Virus record (IMG/VR): IMGVR_UViG_3300037882_001770
Span: 1 to 64,000 of that record
Source of the DNA: a virus
Length of the DNA: 64,000 nucleotides
Reading direction: 5' to 3' (one strand)
Part shown: one piece after another, positions 31,312 to 40,700 of the stretch
Layout: each line of letters starts with the position of its first letter
How positions within the stretch are numbered: the first letter of the stretch is position 1
The notes under the pieces: model-generated
The model's database searches: none
What the model was told of the DNA's origin: nothing
The model's input: only the letters and a program-made list of their open reading frames with translations
Program-made: the position numbers and the translations under genes

Positions 31312-32237
31312 TACCATCCTTCTTGTCTGCGTATTACATCTATTTCTCTAACCATAACCCCTTGATTATGCCAGTTGCTACGGTAGTGATTTTTAAAAAA
31401 CTTACTTGCAATTTGATCTAGCCATATAATAGGCAAGTCCAACTGCGATGCTAAATCGTCTGAAATACGGCCAGCAACTAATTCTGGATCATGCGACTCG
31501 ATAGTTTTCCATAGTTCAGCCAGTGCATCAAAATTTTGCACTTGTTTATAATCCCACTCAGTAAGCATGGTCATGTAAGTTCCCATTCTTGCTCCGACTA
31601 TGCTCCAAATGCCATGGTCAACATCTCGACCAACATTGTGCCATATGCTAAGATGATCAAAGTTTCTGTGATGGACTCTTTCTCTAAAATCTGCTACAGT
31701 GGGAATTGATCCTTTGTTCAAGCACATTTTAACACCTTCTCTGAAGCCAGCTCTCCAAGCATGAAAAGGACTGCCGTTTGGGTAAGTCACACTGTAACAA
31801 TCATGCATGGCCCAATACAACGGATCAAAACAAAATTCAACCACTGTTTCGTCACGACCGTCGGTAACTTCGTGGGTTCGCATATCATTGACAAACTTTC
31901 GTGTCCACGAACTAAGCCCACCATTGCCATACATGAGTCCATTGACGTGGTTTCTAGCTCGCCAACGAAATACTGCATTCTCCCATTGTGGATCTGGGAA
32001 GGTCAAAGTTAAATTAAAAAATTCTGGACTAGGTAAATTATCGCCATCGATCAGAATAAATCGCTCTGTATCACTGGCAGCCGCAGCGGCTTTGTGTGCC
32101 GCGTCACTGCCCTTGACTCCGTCTACACGCTTGGCCCACGGAATCATATTTTGTATTTTTATCCAAAATTCTTCCTTTTGTGGCTCGTCATACGTTAGAT
32201 AAACGCAGTCCAAGTCTGCTACATCAATTTGATTCAT
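31311..32237 (-). CDS. GT-A-type glycosyltransferase-like protein (308 aa)
   Basis: Starts MNQIDVADLDCVYLTYDEPQ, then PWAKRVDGVKGSDAAHKAAA and FILIDGDN, whose DxD-like DGD is the metal/nucleotide-sugar motif of GT-A transferases. A similar strand/helix (AAELSTTPWFF) occurs in the 734-residue protein at 12407. Related proteins are, as I recall, common in cyanophages. It overlaps the small gene upstream by 14 nt. Donor and acceptor are unknown. Confidence 0.7.
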   Translation of the reverse strand: MNQIDVADLDCVYLTYDEPQKEEFWIKIQNMIPWAKRVDGVKGSDAAHKAAAAASDTERFILIDGDNLPSPEFFNLTLTFPDPQWENAVFRWRARNHVNGLMYGNGGLSSWTRKFVNDMRTHEVTDGRDETVVEFCFDPLYWAMHDCYSVTYPNGSPFHAWRAGFREGVKMCLNKGSIPTVADFRERVHHRNFDHLSIWHNVGRDVDHGIWSIVGARMGTYMTMLTEWDYKQVQNFDALAELWKTIESHDPELVAGRISDDLASQLDLPIIWLDQIASKFFKNHYRSNWHNQGVMVREIDVIRRQEGW

Positions 32238-32577
32238 AAGTTTTTACACTCCATTTAATATGTGGTTGAGATTCGTTTACAACAACGCAAACGTCTCGAG
32301 GATCACACGCAACTCCGTCGGTTGACGGCGCAAGTTTTATATTGGCCTGGGTGGTAACTCTAACCAGTTGGCTGTTGATTACCTTAACTCGGCTCGGCGA
32401 TTCGGCATAGGTTGTTGCATCGATATCTATGTAATTACCTGGCATATCCTCCATACTGTAAAATAGCGGATTACCATCGTTGTCATAGTACAGTCTATAA
32501 AATATTTTTAATGGCTTTGTGTCTGGAACTTCGGCCCAGGCAGCCCAAAAATTATCTGTGGTGTTATCATTGATCAT
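32224..32577 (-). CDS. Hypothetical protein (117 aa)
   Basis: The start is ATG 32577 in an ATGA overlap with the glycosyltransferase-like gene upstream; a longer frame to 32619 would lie inside that gene. The product (MINDNTTDNFWAAWAEVPDT) is acidic, with beta-rich segments (VKVINSQLVRVTTQANIKL) and PRDVCVVVNE. I recognise no family; it lies between three glycosyltransferase-like genes. Confidence 0.6.
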   Translation of the reverse strand: MINDNTTDNFWAAWAEVPDTKPLKIFYRLYYDNDGNPLFYSMEDMPGNYIDIDATTYAESPSRVKVINSQLVRVTTQANIKLAPSTDGVACDPRDVCVVVNESQPHIKWSVKTYESN

Positions 32578-33350
32578 GATATAACCCAATCTTTTACGTG
32601 GTAATGTACAAAACCCCATTGTGCTACTGTATTAATTCTAAGCCCAGGATCAGTATGTTCCCATATTAGTTCCTGGGTCCAGTTTTTGCTTTGAATTGGA
32701 ATAACATGTTTTTTCATATGTACTATAGTAGGGCCCATACCAGACGGTAGTGTACAAAGCTCGGGTCCAAGAATTTGTGCAGCTAATGCATACACAACAT
32801 CAGTAGTTGCTACATCGTCTCGGAACTTTAACAAGGTTTTGTACTGCTCCCAATTTTCAAATATTTTTCGTACGGTGCGGAAAAATTCTTGCGCAAAGGG
32901 GCTGGCACGCCAGTAGGTAATAGCATTATACACGTCTGGCAAATGGTTTGAATCAAATAGTTTTCTGTAATGTCTCGAGGTCGATAGTTCATCGTAAAAA
33001 TTTCTGCAACCAGTACTAATTACTAAATCTCTGGTTTCAAATAACTTCCACCAGTGGTCAATTGGACTCGCCGCAAGCATGTCTGCTTCTAGTTTAATAG
33101 TTTGTCTGTAAGGACTAGCAGAAAACACTTGCCAGTCATTAGCATAGCCTCCTAGGTCACCATATGGTAACGGAACAACATGATCAAATACTGGATCATT
33201 ACACCGTTCGACTGTAATTACAGAGATGTTGGCATCTGGATGCCATTGACGAATGGACTTGGCCAATTGTACGGCACAGGCCAAGTAGTCCACTGATTCT
33301 GTATTGACAGCCGGTATAAGATAACCGCGTTCAGCAAGGATTGGCAACAA
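32574..33350 (-). CDS. GT-A-type glycosyltransferase-like protein (258 aa)
   Basis: Has the repeated layout of its upstream paralogue: VDYLACAVQLAKSIRQWHP near the start, then TIKLEADMLA where EAD occupies the DxD position, and a Trp/Tyr-rich middle (NAITYWRASPFAQEFF). The start is TTG 33350 or 33347 with AGGAG just upstream, inside the end of the preceding gene. It probably transfers a sugar from a nucleotide donor; specificity cannot be read. Confidence 0.6.
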   Translation of the reverse strand: MLPILAERGYLIPAVNTESVDYLACAVQLAKSIRQWHPDANISVITVERCNDPVFDHVVPLPYGDLGGYANDWQVFSASPYRQTIKLEADMLAASPIDHWWKLFETRDLVISTGCRNFYDELSTSRHYRKLFDSNHLPDVYNAITYWRASPFAQEFFRTVRKIFENWEQYKTLLKFRDDVATTDVVYALAAQILGPELCTLPSGMGPTIVHMKKHVIPIQSKNWTQELIWEHTDPGLRINTVAQWGFVHYHVKDWVIS

Positions 33351-34137
33351 TGGCTCCTAATTGACTTTTTCCCATAGCATGGAAATCTTGATTTACTAAC
33401 TTGATCCAGCGGTGTTGTTTTTGTGCTGTAAAATAATCGACTCGATACTGGTCTTGGTCAATTTGTTTTAGGATCGGACCGGATGTGAGTGATGCCAGGC
33501 CCCACGGAATTGTATTATGGTTGATAACATGTCCGTTGACCATCCCCAAGGCAATACTTAACGCATGGTCGTTACGATATGTTGCTTTTGAATTTTTGTA
33601 CACATTTCTATAGTGTAACCAGTTATCATGAATCATGATCATACTGTTAAACAGCAACTCAGCAGTTTTTGAACGCCGAAAAAACATTACTGTGGCCCAC
33701 CACATGGGCATGTTGTGTCGCCCAAACACGTTCAGATCGGTGAATGGCTGTAATCCGGTGATGTCGTATGCTGTGCGGTGTGCTAAAAAATCTTCTTTGC
33801 TTTCTAATAGCACCAGCAGTTGATCACTGGCCACAATATAATCTGCATCGAGCACCATAGTGTTGTCCCACGGTGACAACGCATATGCATCAATTCTATT
33901 GGCATTATACCAGTTGACCACTCCTTCAATATCGCCAAAATGGCGATACGACGGTTCTCTGTGCTTAGTTTTTACCACGCAATCAAAGTTGTAATGCACT
34001 GGAATATTTTCACAATCTGTTACGACACATACAGGAAGATTTAGATGTCGACGAATGTTATTGGCCGACCAGGCTGCCATGGCCAGATAGTCAATCTGAT
34101 CATTATTAAATGCAAAAATTAAAACACCGGTGGTCAT
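33331..34137 (-). CDS. GT-A-type glycosyltransferase-like protein (268 aa)
   Basis: Opens GVLIFAFNNDQIDYLAMAAW, then NTMVLDADYIV with the DAD metal-binding motif, and MPMWWATVMFFRRS; it is paralogous to 32574 in length and in the order of segments. Overlaps the upstream gene by ATGA. GT8-like fold is plausible but not proven. It is the first enzyme gene of the long minus-strand operon. Confidence 0.65.
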   Translation of the reverse strand: MTTGVLIFAFNNDQIDYLAMAAWSANNIRRHLNLPVCVVTDCENIPVHYNFDCVVKTKHREPSYRHFGDIEGVVNWYNANRIDAYALSPWDNTMVLDADYIVASDQLLVLLESKEDFLAHRTAYDITGLQPFTDLNVFGRHNMPMWWATVMFFRRSKTAELLFNSMIMIHDNWLHYRNVYKNSKATYRNDHALSIALGMVNGHVINHNTIPWGLASLTSGPILKQIDQDQYRVDYFTAQKQHRWIKLVNQDFHAMGKSQLGAIVANPC

Positions 34138-34442
34138 CTTGTTTTTGTTAACTCAGTGTACTCAACCAACCAACCGTTTAACTGTTCTTGCCATCGTCGT
34201 TGGCTTTGTTCTAACAGTTCTTTGGTGTTTATTTTGATTGGGTTTTCATACAGATCCAACAGTACCACAGTATCGTTACTTCCACTAGTAACTATTGCAG
34301 AGTGCAATTCTGGACCGGCAAGCCAAAGCCCGCCATTATATGCAAATGTCAGTTTGGCCTGGTATTTTTCTTTGAGCACCCGCTTGGCTGATGCGTGATC
34401 AAATCTGCCGCGAGAGTGTGTGAGTAATTCTTCAGTATTCAT
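34134..34442 (-). CDS. Conserved phage protein (102 aa), first gene of the minus-strand operon, probably leaderless
   Basis: ATG 34442 lies 7 nt after a TATAAT box, with no Shine-Dalgarno sequence. The protein starts MNTEELLTHSRGRFDHASAK and contains KLTFAYNGGLWLAGPEL and VLLDLYENPI, a pattern I associate with small conserved proteins near the tail genes of marine T4-like phages. No enzyme motif. It couples to the first glycosyltransferase-like gene by ATGA. Confidence 0.65.
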   Translation of the reverse strand: MNTEELLTHSRGRFDHASAKRVLKEKYQAKLTFAYNGGLWLAGPELHSAIVTSGSNDTVVLLDLYENPIKINTKELLEQSQRRWQEQLNGWLVEYTELTKTR

Positions 34443-34448
34443 GAGTTA

Positions 34449-34477
34449 ATTATACAGGAATTTAAAACAAAAAGCAA
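34449..34477 (-). promoter_or_regulatory. Sigma70-type promoter for the modification operon
   Basis: On the minus strand: TTGCTT (34472-34477), 17-bp spacer, TATAAT (34449-34454), with the ATG at 34442 beginning 7 nt downstream. Same spacing and ATG placement as the promoters at 6100 and 10080. It is the only clear promoter seen for the 16.5 kb of coupled genes down to 17895. Confidence 0.7.
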
Positions 34478-34483
34478 ATTGAC

Positions 34484-34511
34484 ACTGCCCAATCTTGTTA
34501 AATTGGGCAGT
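34484..34511 (-). terminator. Probable terminator after the tail-fibre gene
   Basis: ACTGCCCAAT (34484-34493) pairs perfectly with ATTGGGCAGT (34502-34511), a 10-bp stem with an 8-nt loop. On the minus strand a T-rich stretch (TTTGCTTTTTG) follows, after GTCAA. It lies between the stop of the 34540 gene and the promoter of the next operon, which supports a terminator role. On the plus strand it is followed by TAGATTTTT. Confidence 0.7.
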
Positions 34512-34539
34512 TAGATTTTTAAAACTAAATTAATAAATT

Positions 34540-35523
34540 TTAGGCTACTGTGGCAGCAACTGTGGGTGTGCCCCACGATGACTCGGTTAAGTATGTGGCA
34601 CTTGGTGGAAAGTATGTGACCACTGTGGTAGGGGCTGTGCCAAACGTGATACCGGTTGTTGCGGTTCCACCTGAGATATTATCATTTGGAAATAGTGCTC
34701 CGCCTGGATCAGTCCATACAGTAGTCAGCACCAACTGCGTACCCGAGCCAGCGGTTTTAGCACTAAGTTGAATAAACTGGTCTGTGTATGAATAGGTATC
34801 AGCAAACTGCTTGTATAAAATAGTATCTGTGGTAATCAAATCATACCAGCCTGTGGTTGTGGCCAATGTGGTAGGTGTTCCTGTTCCGCCCGACTTGGTA
34901 GTGCCTGTGTAGTTTGTGCCGGCAATGGTTGCAAAATCGCCGCCGGTAATAAAAATATCACCAACTAGTGTGTTGGCCAAGTCATTCCATTCATCGTCAG
35001 CATCTGTACCGGTTGATGTCTTTGATGTTTCCCATTTGATGCGGCCGCCGGCATTGAAAAAATAACGTGCAGCGTTAGCACTACCCCAAGTAATAGTATG
35101 AGTAAACGTGATAGTCCATGCGGTGTTTCCAGAACCAGTGGCAGTAGTTTTAGAACTAGTGCCTGTCCAAGAAGTATATTGACTGCCCGATAATGCAGCA
35201 TTGGCACGATTGGTTGTAAGATTAACTAGGTCTGTATTTAATGCTGACAAAATACCAATAGTGCTGCCTGCAACTGGATTGGCTCTTGATGTAATTCCGG
35301 TTCCTTGGTGCGCAGCCAAAGAACTGATTCTATTATTAAGTGTTGCCCATTGTGTAGCAGTAACCGTTGCGCCTGCCGACACTGTGGCTAATGTGGTACT
35401 TTGCCCGTATCCAGCATTGGTTGAACCCGCTCCCCAAATTCCGTTGACGTTGGCCGCCGCTGTGTCGTTAGCAAAACCATTATAGTCTGTTGCTTGTATT
35501 AATCCGCCTATTGAGTATGTCAT
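34540..35523 (-). CDS. Virion structural / tail-fibre-like protein (327 aa)
   Basis: Very rich in Thr, Gly, Ala and Ser with beta-strand repeats, typical of phage fibre or head/tail decoration proteins. Segments such as GYGQSTTLATVSAGATVTATQW and LNNRISSLAAHQGTG resemble structural proteins I recall in marine T4-like phages. The last gene of the structural run; a terminator hairpin follows. Exact location in the particle unknown. Confidence 0.65.
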   Translation of the reverse strand: MTYSIGGLIQATDYNGFANDTAAANVNGIWGAGSTNAGYGQSTTLATVSAGATVTATQWATLNNRISSLAAHQGTGITSRANPVAGSTIGILSALNTDLVNLTTNRANAALSGSQYTSWTGTSSKTTATGSGNTAWTITFTHTITWGSANAARYFFNAGGRIKWETSKTSTGTDADDEWNDLANTLVGDIFITGGDFATIAGTNYTGTTKSGGTGTPTTLATTTGWYDLITTDTILYKQFADTYSYTDQFIQLSAKTAGSGTQLVLTTVWTDPGGALFPNDNISGGTATTGITFGTAPTTVVTYFPPSATYLTESSWGTPTVAATVA

Positions 35524-35536
35524 TACTGTATCCTAA

Positions 35537-36928
35537 TTATTTTGTCGCAACAATGGCTTCTACTGTGCCCTCGTTTACATCTGTTTTGTTTCGCAGTGCG
35601 CGACCAATAACATTAAACGCAGTGGCCTCACCTAACTTTGCAGATCTTGCTAGACCATTTCCAGCCGAAACCAAACGATCTCCTTTGTTTATCACGCCAA
35701 CTACTCTAACTGGGACCCGGCCTGTCATTGCCACCGGTGGGTGAGTTTTATCGTCGCCTGCTCCGGCATTCATGAGATAAGCCGCATTTGTACTTATAAC
35801 ACCAAATACATTTTCGCTCAATTCGTCAACAGAACAGGTGATTTCTGCAATACCGCCGAGCTCTACCACTGTGCCCGGAAGTAGTTCTACATCTGATTCG
35901 AAGCGTTCTGCAACGTCGGCGTATTGTGCCGAAGTTGCTTTGGCAAATACAGTGTTGAAATAGTTTGAACTTGAACCAAGATTGCCCACTCCGTTGGCGT
36001 TACTGTTGATCAAATTATTAACTGCTACGTTGCCGCCAGCAATGTTTCCGCTGAAACTTGGGATATCAACTACACCAGTGGTGCCGTTGATAGTAATTGC
36101 ATTGATTGGCGACCCACCTTGGTTAACTTGTATATTTAAATTACCATTAGAGGTTTGGTTAGCGAGAGTTACGGTACTGCCAGAAACACTTGCTTTAAAA
36201 TCTGAGTCCACGCCAACTTGCAAACCGGCATCATTTAGAACACCCACAGTGCCTGTAGTACTGGTGTTTGCTGTGGCTCGCATAAAGTCGGAGCTGGCTA
36301 AACTGTCAAGTAGTTGTGAATTGGTTGCTGTTCCTTGGAACAATTGTGGAACCGCGCCGATTGCTGTTGCTAAGGTAATGCCAGGACGAATTGTTGTGAA
36401 CCCTGTGATTGCAGATGCCGGAGTGAATGATGCATCTTTACTGATAATGCCCACAATGCTGTTGCCAACAGTTAATTCAATAACCGGGTGAGTCACTGCT
36501 AGGTTATCTGTGATAGTTGTTGTCTGAACACCTGTACCGTTGGTCACAGACGGACCAACTACCAACCAGGCAGTTCCGGTATATACATTTAATAATTGAG
36601 TAGACGTGTTGAACCAAAGATCACCAGCAATGTTGCTCGACGGAGCTGATGCACTGGCTGTTGATCCTGAAATTGTTTTAAAAGTAGTACCATTGTACAC
36701 TTTAAGAACAGCATTGGTTTTATCCCACCAAAGCTGACCTGTTAGTGGAGCACCGGGTGCTGTAGTATTTGCGCCGTTCTCCAAAAGATGAATAAAGTTT
36801 TCGTCTAAGAAATCACCGTATCCAGCGTAGTTTTTACCGATTAAGGTCATTGAACTGGCGGTGTTAATTGTACCATCTGGAATGGTAGCAAAAATTGTGC
36901 CGTCAGTTAAGTTAATTGTATATGCCAT
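35537..36928 (-). CDS. Tail-fibre-like virion protein (463 aa)
   Basis: The N-terminus (MAYTINLTDGTIFATIPDGT, then KNYAGYGDFLDENFIHLLEN) and the repeated GxLWWDKTNAVLKVYNG / GDLWFNTSTQLLNVYTG units are typical of fibre proteins built from short beta modules. The C-terminal region has YADVAERFESD, then ELLPGTVVELGG and IGRALRNK, like the peptidase-G2/intramolecular-chaperone-type tail of phage fibres. The gene has a good ribosome site (GGACGGAGT). Confidence 0.7.
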   Translation of the reverse strand: MAYTINLTDGTIFATIPDGTINTASSMTLIGKNYAGYGDFLDENFIHLLENGANTTAPGAPLTGQLWWDKTNAVLKVYNGTTFKTISGSTASASAPSSNIAGDLWFNTSTQLLNVYTGTAWLVVGPSVTNGTGVQTTTITDNLAVTHPVIELTVGNSIVGIISKDASFTPASAITGFTTIRPGITLATAIGAVPQLFQGTATNSQLLDSLASSDFMRATANTSTTGTVGVLNDAGLQVGVDSDFKASVSGSTVTLANQTSNGNLNIQVNQGGSPINAITINGTTGVVDIPSFSGNIAGGNVAVNNLINSNANGVGNLGSSSNYFNTVFAKATSAQYADVAERFESDVELLPGTVVELGGIAEITCSVDELSENVFGVISTNAAYLMNAGAGDDKTHPPVAMTGRVPVRVVGVINKGDRLVSAGNGLARSAKLGEATAFNVIGRALRNKTDVNEGTVEAIVATK

Positions 36929-36975
36929 TTAGTCTTACTCCGTCCTTTTGTATTTACCGCGCATTAATATACTCA

Positions 36976-36983
36976 TATTTATG
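36976..36983 (-). promoter_or_regulatory. Possible T4-late-like promoter
   Basis: Minus-strand CATAAATA, one base from the T4 late consensus TATAAATA, overlapping the stop of the upstream gene and 48 nt before the fibre gene start. An identical octamer precedes the gp6-like gene (55981-55988). Short motif in AT-rich DNA, so chance is possible. Confidence 0.35.
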
Positions 36984-37584
36984 CCGAACTTAAATTAGTC
37001 AAAGTCTGAATACGTAAGGTATAGTCAATCTGGATTTGCCTATTCAAACTTTTTTGTACCGGGTGAAAAATCACGTGTGTAATTAGGCGCAAATCTGTGG
37101 TGCTTCCGTTCCACGATTTTAATCCTAATTCGTCAAACACATATTCACCATTAAAATTGGTACTGTTATCAAATGCTTGTTGCCCTGCAGGCTCGCCGTA
37201 GTCCAATAAACAAGTTACCAAAATATCCGTATAAACTTTGCCAGTGGTGTGTAACACTGTCATTTTGTTGTTGGCCGGATCTGTGTCGGCAGCAGAGTTG
37301 TCGTTAACAACTTTGGCATAGGTTTGGTTGTACAAATCGGCATTTTGACCTGTGGTGTTGGGCGGCAAATATGTAATAACTCCGGTTGGGTCCACACTGC
37401 TTCCGCCATTGCCAAATGCCATTTCGTAAATGTATCCTAAGTTTCGATCGCTTAGGGTTTGTGCCATAGCAATACTGATATTCTCATAATGTATTGCATT
37501 TTTCTTATCTACTAAAACTTCTCCAGAAATTGGATCTGTGATTTTAACAAATCCTTCGATCTTGGCTAAACCTGGTTGAATCAT
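36979..37584 (-). CDS. Virion structural protein (201 aa)
   Basis: Begins with KIEGFVKITDPISGEVLVDK and HYENIS, then a Gly/Asp-rich region and a beta-rich C-terminus (LITHVIFHPVQKSLNRQIQI). The first 35 residues match the short gene directly upstream. Proteins with this opening occur, as I recall, near fibre and baseplate genes of marine T4-like phages. The start overlaps the upstream stop (ATGA). Confidence 0.6.
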   Translation of the reverse strand: MIQPGLAKIEGFVKITDPISGEVLVDKKNAIHYENISIAMAQTLSDRNLGYIYEMAFGNGGSSVDPTGVITYLPPNTTGQNADLYNQTYAKVVNDNSAADTDPANNKMTVLHTTGKVYTDILVTCLLDYGEPAGQQAFDNSTNFNGEYVFDELGLKSWNGSTTDLRLITHVIFHPVQKSLNRQIQIDYTLRIQTLTNLSSA

Positions 37585-37727
37585 GCTCGTTTCTCCACAA
37601 ATACTTCTTGATTTTTTGGATCAAAAATTTTCACAAAGCCTTCAACACTAACGCTTCCGGTCTCATTGGGACGTTTTGCAACAGGTTTTACAGTCGGGTC
37701 AGGGCGGTTAATTGTGTCTTTTTGCAT
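37581..37727 (-). CDS. Small protein paralogous to the N-terminus of the next gene (48 aa)
   Basis: 48 codons from ATG 37727 to a TGA that overlaps the start of the 201-residue gene (ATGA). It carries VEGFVKIFDPKNQEVFVEKR, matching EGFVKITDPISGEVLVDK of that neighbour. So it encodes just the N-terminal domain of its neighbour, probably from a duplication. Role unknown; it may be a minor virion or assembly component. Confidence 0.65.
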   Translation of the reverse strand: MQKDTINRPDPTVKPVAKRPNETGSVSVEGFVKIFDPKNQEVFVEKRA

Positions 37728-37746
37728 TATGATTTATTTACCTTGA

Positions 37747-40700
37747 TTATAGTCCCCGTAAAAACCTTGCGGCCTTGGTCTGAGTATCTTGTAACGCTAC
37801 GCCATCACTAGCAGTATTAATACCCTGAGCATACCAGGTTACTCCACGACGTATTAGTATTGTAACTTCAACTCCGTCATCTGGCGGAGTATCAAATACT
37901 ACAGTTACAGGATTGTCAGCAATTATTGTATAGTTGCCAACTTGATATGTGCCGCCAACGTACACTTCGACTGCTTCCTCTAAACTGGTGCTGTCGAGTG
38001 TGCCAACATCAACGTTGTCTGCGGTAAAAGATACTGTGACGCCGTTTGCCGCAAAACTATTGCTAACGATGTAATTTTGATATTCTGCTGGTAGTAAATT
38101 ACCACGTCCCATATCATACAGATCAGTACCAACGCTGTGTGCCGCGGCAGCGGTACCAGCTGTTCCTCTACGTAAACTGCTAATAGTGTTGTTGACCGTA
38201 TCTCTTTCACGATACATGATACGTTCGCCGTCAATGGTAACAATACCCCAGATGTTGATATTCACATTTGGATCACTTAACCGACTTGCGTCTTCAACAT
38301 ATATTATGTCTGCAGTATCACTTAATGGTTGTGCTAATGTTGTTGTAGTTGCTGGCGTAATTCTATATGTGGCCTGCGCTCCGCGCATATCTTGAAATAT
38401 ACGGAATGCCATGGCTTCTGGAACCAGACTTTCGGTAAATTCAGTTATTATCACTATGTCAGATGCTGTCATTAAACCAGAAGTAAGAATTAACTCTTGA
38501 TCCTGAATGGCAAAATCCTGGCCATAGAATATGCGTTTACCATTAAAAGTGACCCAAAGTCGATCTGGATCTGTTATGGTTCTTTCTAAAGAAAGATTGT
38601 TAACAATTACTTCGGCGCCAGCACTGTAGTCAAACGATCCAGCTGTGCCATTGGTAACGTCTGTGGTGGTGCTTCTCGAATAGTTAGTTACTGCAATTTT
38701 TACTGCATATCCAAATGTTGGAGCCACATCAAATACCACAGTCAACGGCCCCGGAGTTGACAGTACCGTGTATCCACTAACCTGCAACACTCCGCCAACA
38801 TACACTGCAACTGGAAGATATGTTGTGTCAATTACTTGAATTGTATTGGCCACAAAGGTAGTAGACCCGGTTGCTACAAAATTTTGTTCTACTGTATTAG
38901 ATGCTGGAATAAAATCTGTATCATAATTGACTTCGTCGTACCCTTCCACTAGTGTGATACCAGTTACTACAGGCCCAACAAATACCTGAGTTAATATATC
39001 TTGTTGGCGAGTGTCGTTCCATGTGGTTACTGCAATGACGTCGCCATCTTGCGGGATCAGTCCTGCAGACGAATTAAATGTCAACTGATTATTATTGGAC
39101 ACATAACATTGAGTGTTTGTATCCACTGTAACCAACACGCGAGTACCAGGTTCTGGCAAGGTGTTAAGAATAATCGAACGAGCATCATCAAACGGACTGT
39201 ACGGTTCAACCGCAAAATCAACATTTAATGTCTGAGGTATATCGTTGAGATACACGTGAACTTCGTTGTCAGAAATCAACTGTTGACTGAATCCTAATCT
39301 ATTAGGCAATAAGAATTCTGTGCTGTCGTCGCTGTAGTATTCGGCGCCAGCAGATGTTCTGGCACGTAGTCCATTAACTGTCACAATTAAATTGTCAGGA
39401 TTACTATACTCTAAAGTATTAGTTAACTCGTACACTAATACTCCGGTTGTACCCGTAATAACCTGGGTTTGTGGCGCACTCCAGCTGTAATTAACTTCTG
39501 TGTCGTTAACCAAGGTTGGACCAATGGCTGTTAATGTTACTTCATCTGCACTTGCTAGTGTCGTTCCAAAGACAATACGAGTTTGCAAGTTCTCCGCAGC
39601 CTCGTACACATAATCGGTAGTTATTTGTCCATTAACAAATATTGCCAGCTCTTGTATTTCTGAAAATTGCACAGGAATCAACAAGGTATTGCCAATATCA
39701 GCGCCATTAACCAGAGCTTTGTATAACTGACTACCGCCGCCAAGCTCATATGAACTAATCACAATAATTTGTCCGGTAGTAGCACCAGACGTAACTGTGA
39801 CTGTTTGATTTACCCAGTTGACTGTGTAATTAACTCCTTCAACTAGTTGTATTCCTGTGCTTTGATTGGCTACTGTTACCTGTGAGGGATATGGCAGTAA
39901 TCCAGCAAAACTCATTTCAGACACAGTTGGATCTATCGCATACTTGATTACAACCTCTGGAAAACCATGGCCGTCAAGCGCCCAATAACTACCAGGACGA
40001 GTGTATACTCGCATGTCCATAGTATCAAACTCACTACCAGGAATTAGTTCTTCCGGTGCATGACTGCTGTAAGTGTCGATATAGGCGCCGCCGTCAACAT
40101 TGATATCTGTAAAGCGAGTTCCTAGATATAAATCAAGGTATGAGCTTTCATAAATTGCGTTTAACTCTGTGGTTTCTGTATAGCCAAGGCCATAAACCTG
40201 TACTCCGGGATAGTCCACTCCGTCAATCAACAATGGTAATTCTAGTCCAGGTTGATTTGAAGTGGGCGTGTAAAGTCCCATAGTGCGGTCAACACCTGTA
40301 ATGTATGTTGATCCGGGTGTAATCTCATAGTAGTTGCCACTGGTGTTGTACTGCAAGGTAACTAGTGCTGGGTTTACTCGAATCCACTGCTCAGGATTAA
40401 ATGTGGGACTGTTTACAGCACTGCTGTCGTCACTGTTGGCCTCCCAAATCTGATCAATATATCTCACCAACGTACCGTTGTCAAAACTGGTATTGGCTTC
40501 CCAATCCATAATGGTACTAGAGTATTGATATCTGTCATACTTCATCACTGTTTTGATTGAGCGCACCAGATCATTGCCCATGATTGATGTCGCACGAGCG
40601 CCTAGTCCGTTACCGCCAACAAATGTTATTTCAGCCGTAGTGCTGTATCCAGATCCTGGATTATCAACAGTAACTCCTACTACCTGCCCTGCACTGTTAA

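Noticed and set aside
35982-36491. 169-codon plus-strand frame opposite the tail-fibre gene
   Set aside because: Translation is hydrophobic and Pro/Leu rich; it is the reverse of the Thr/Asn-rich fibre sequence and has no ribosome site.
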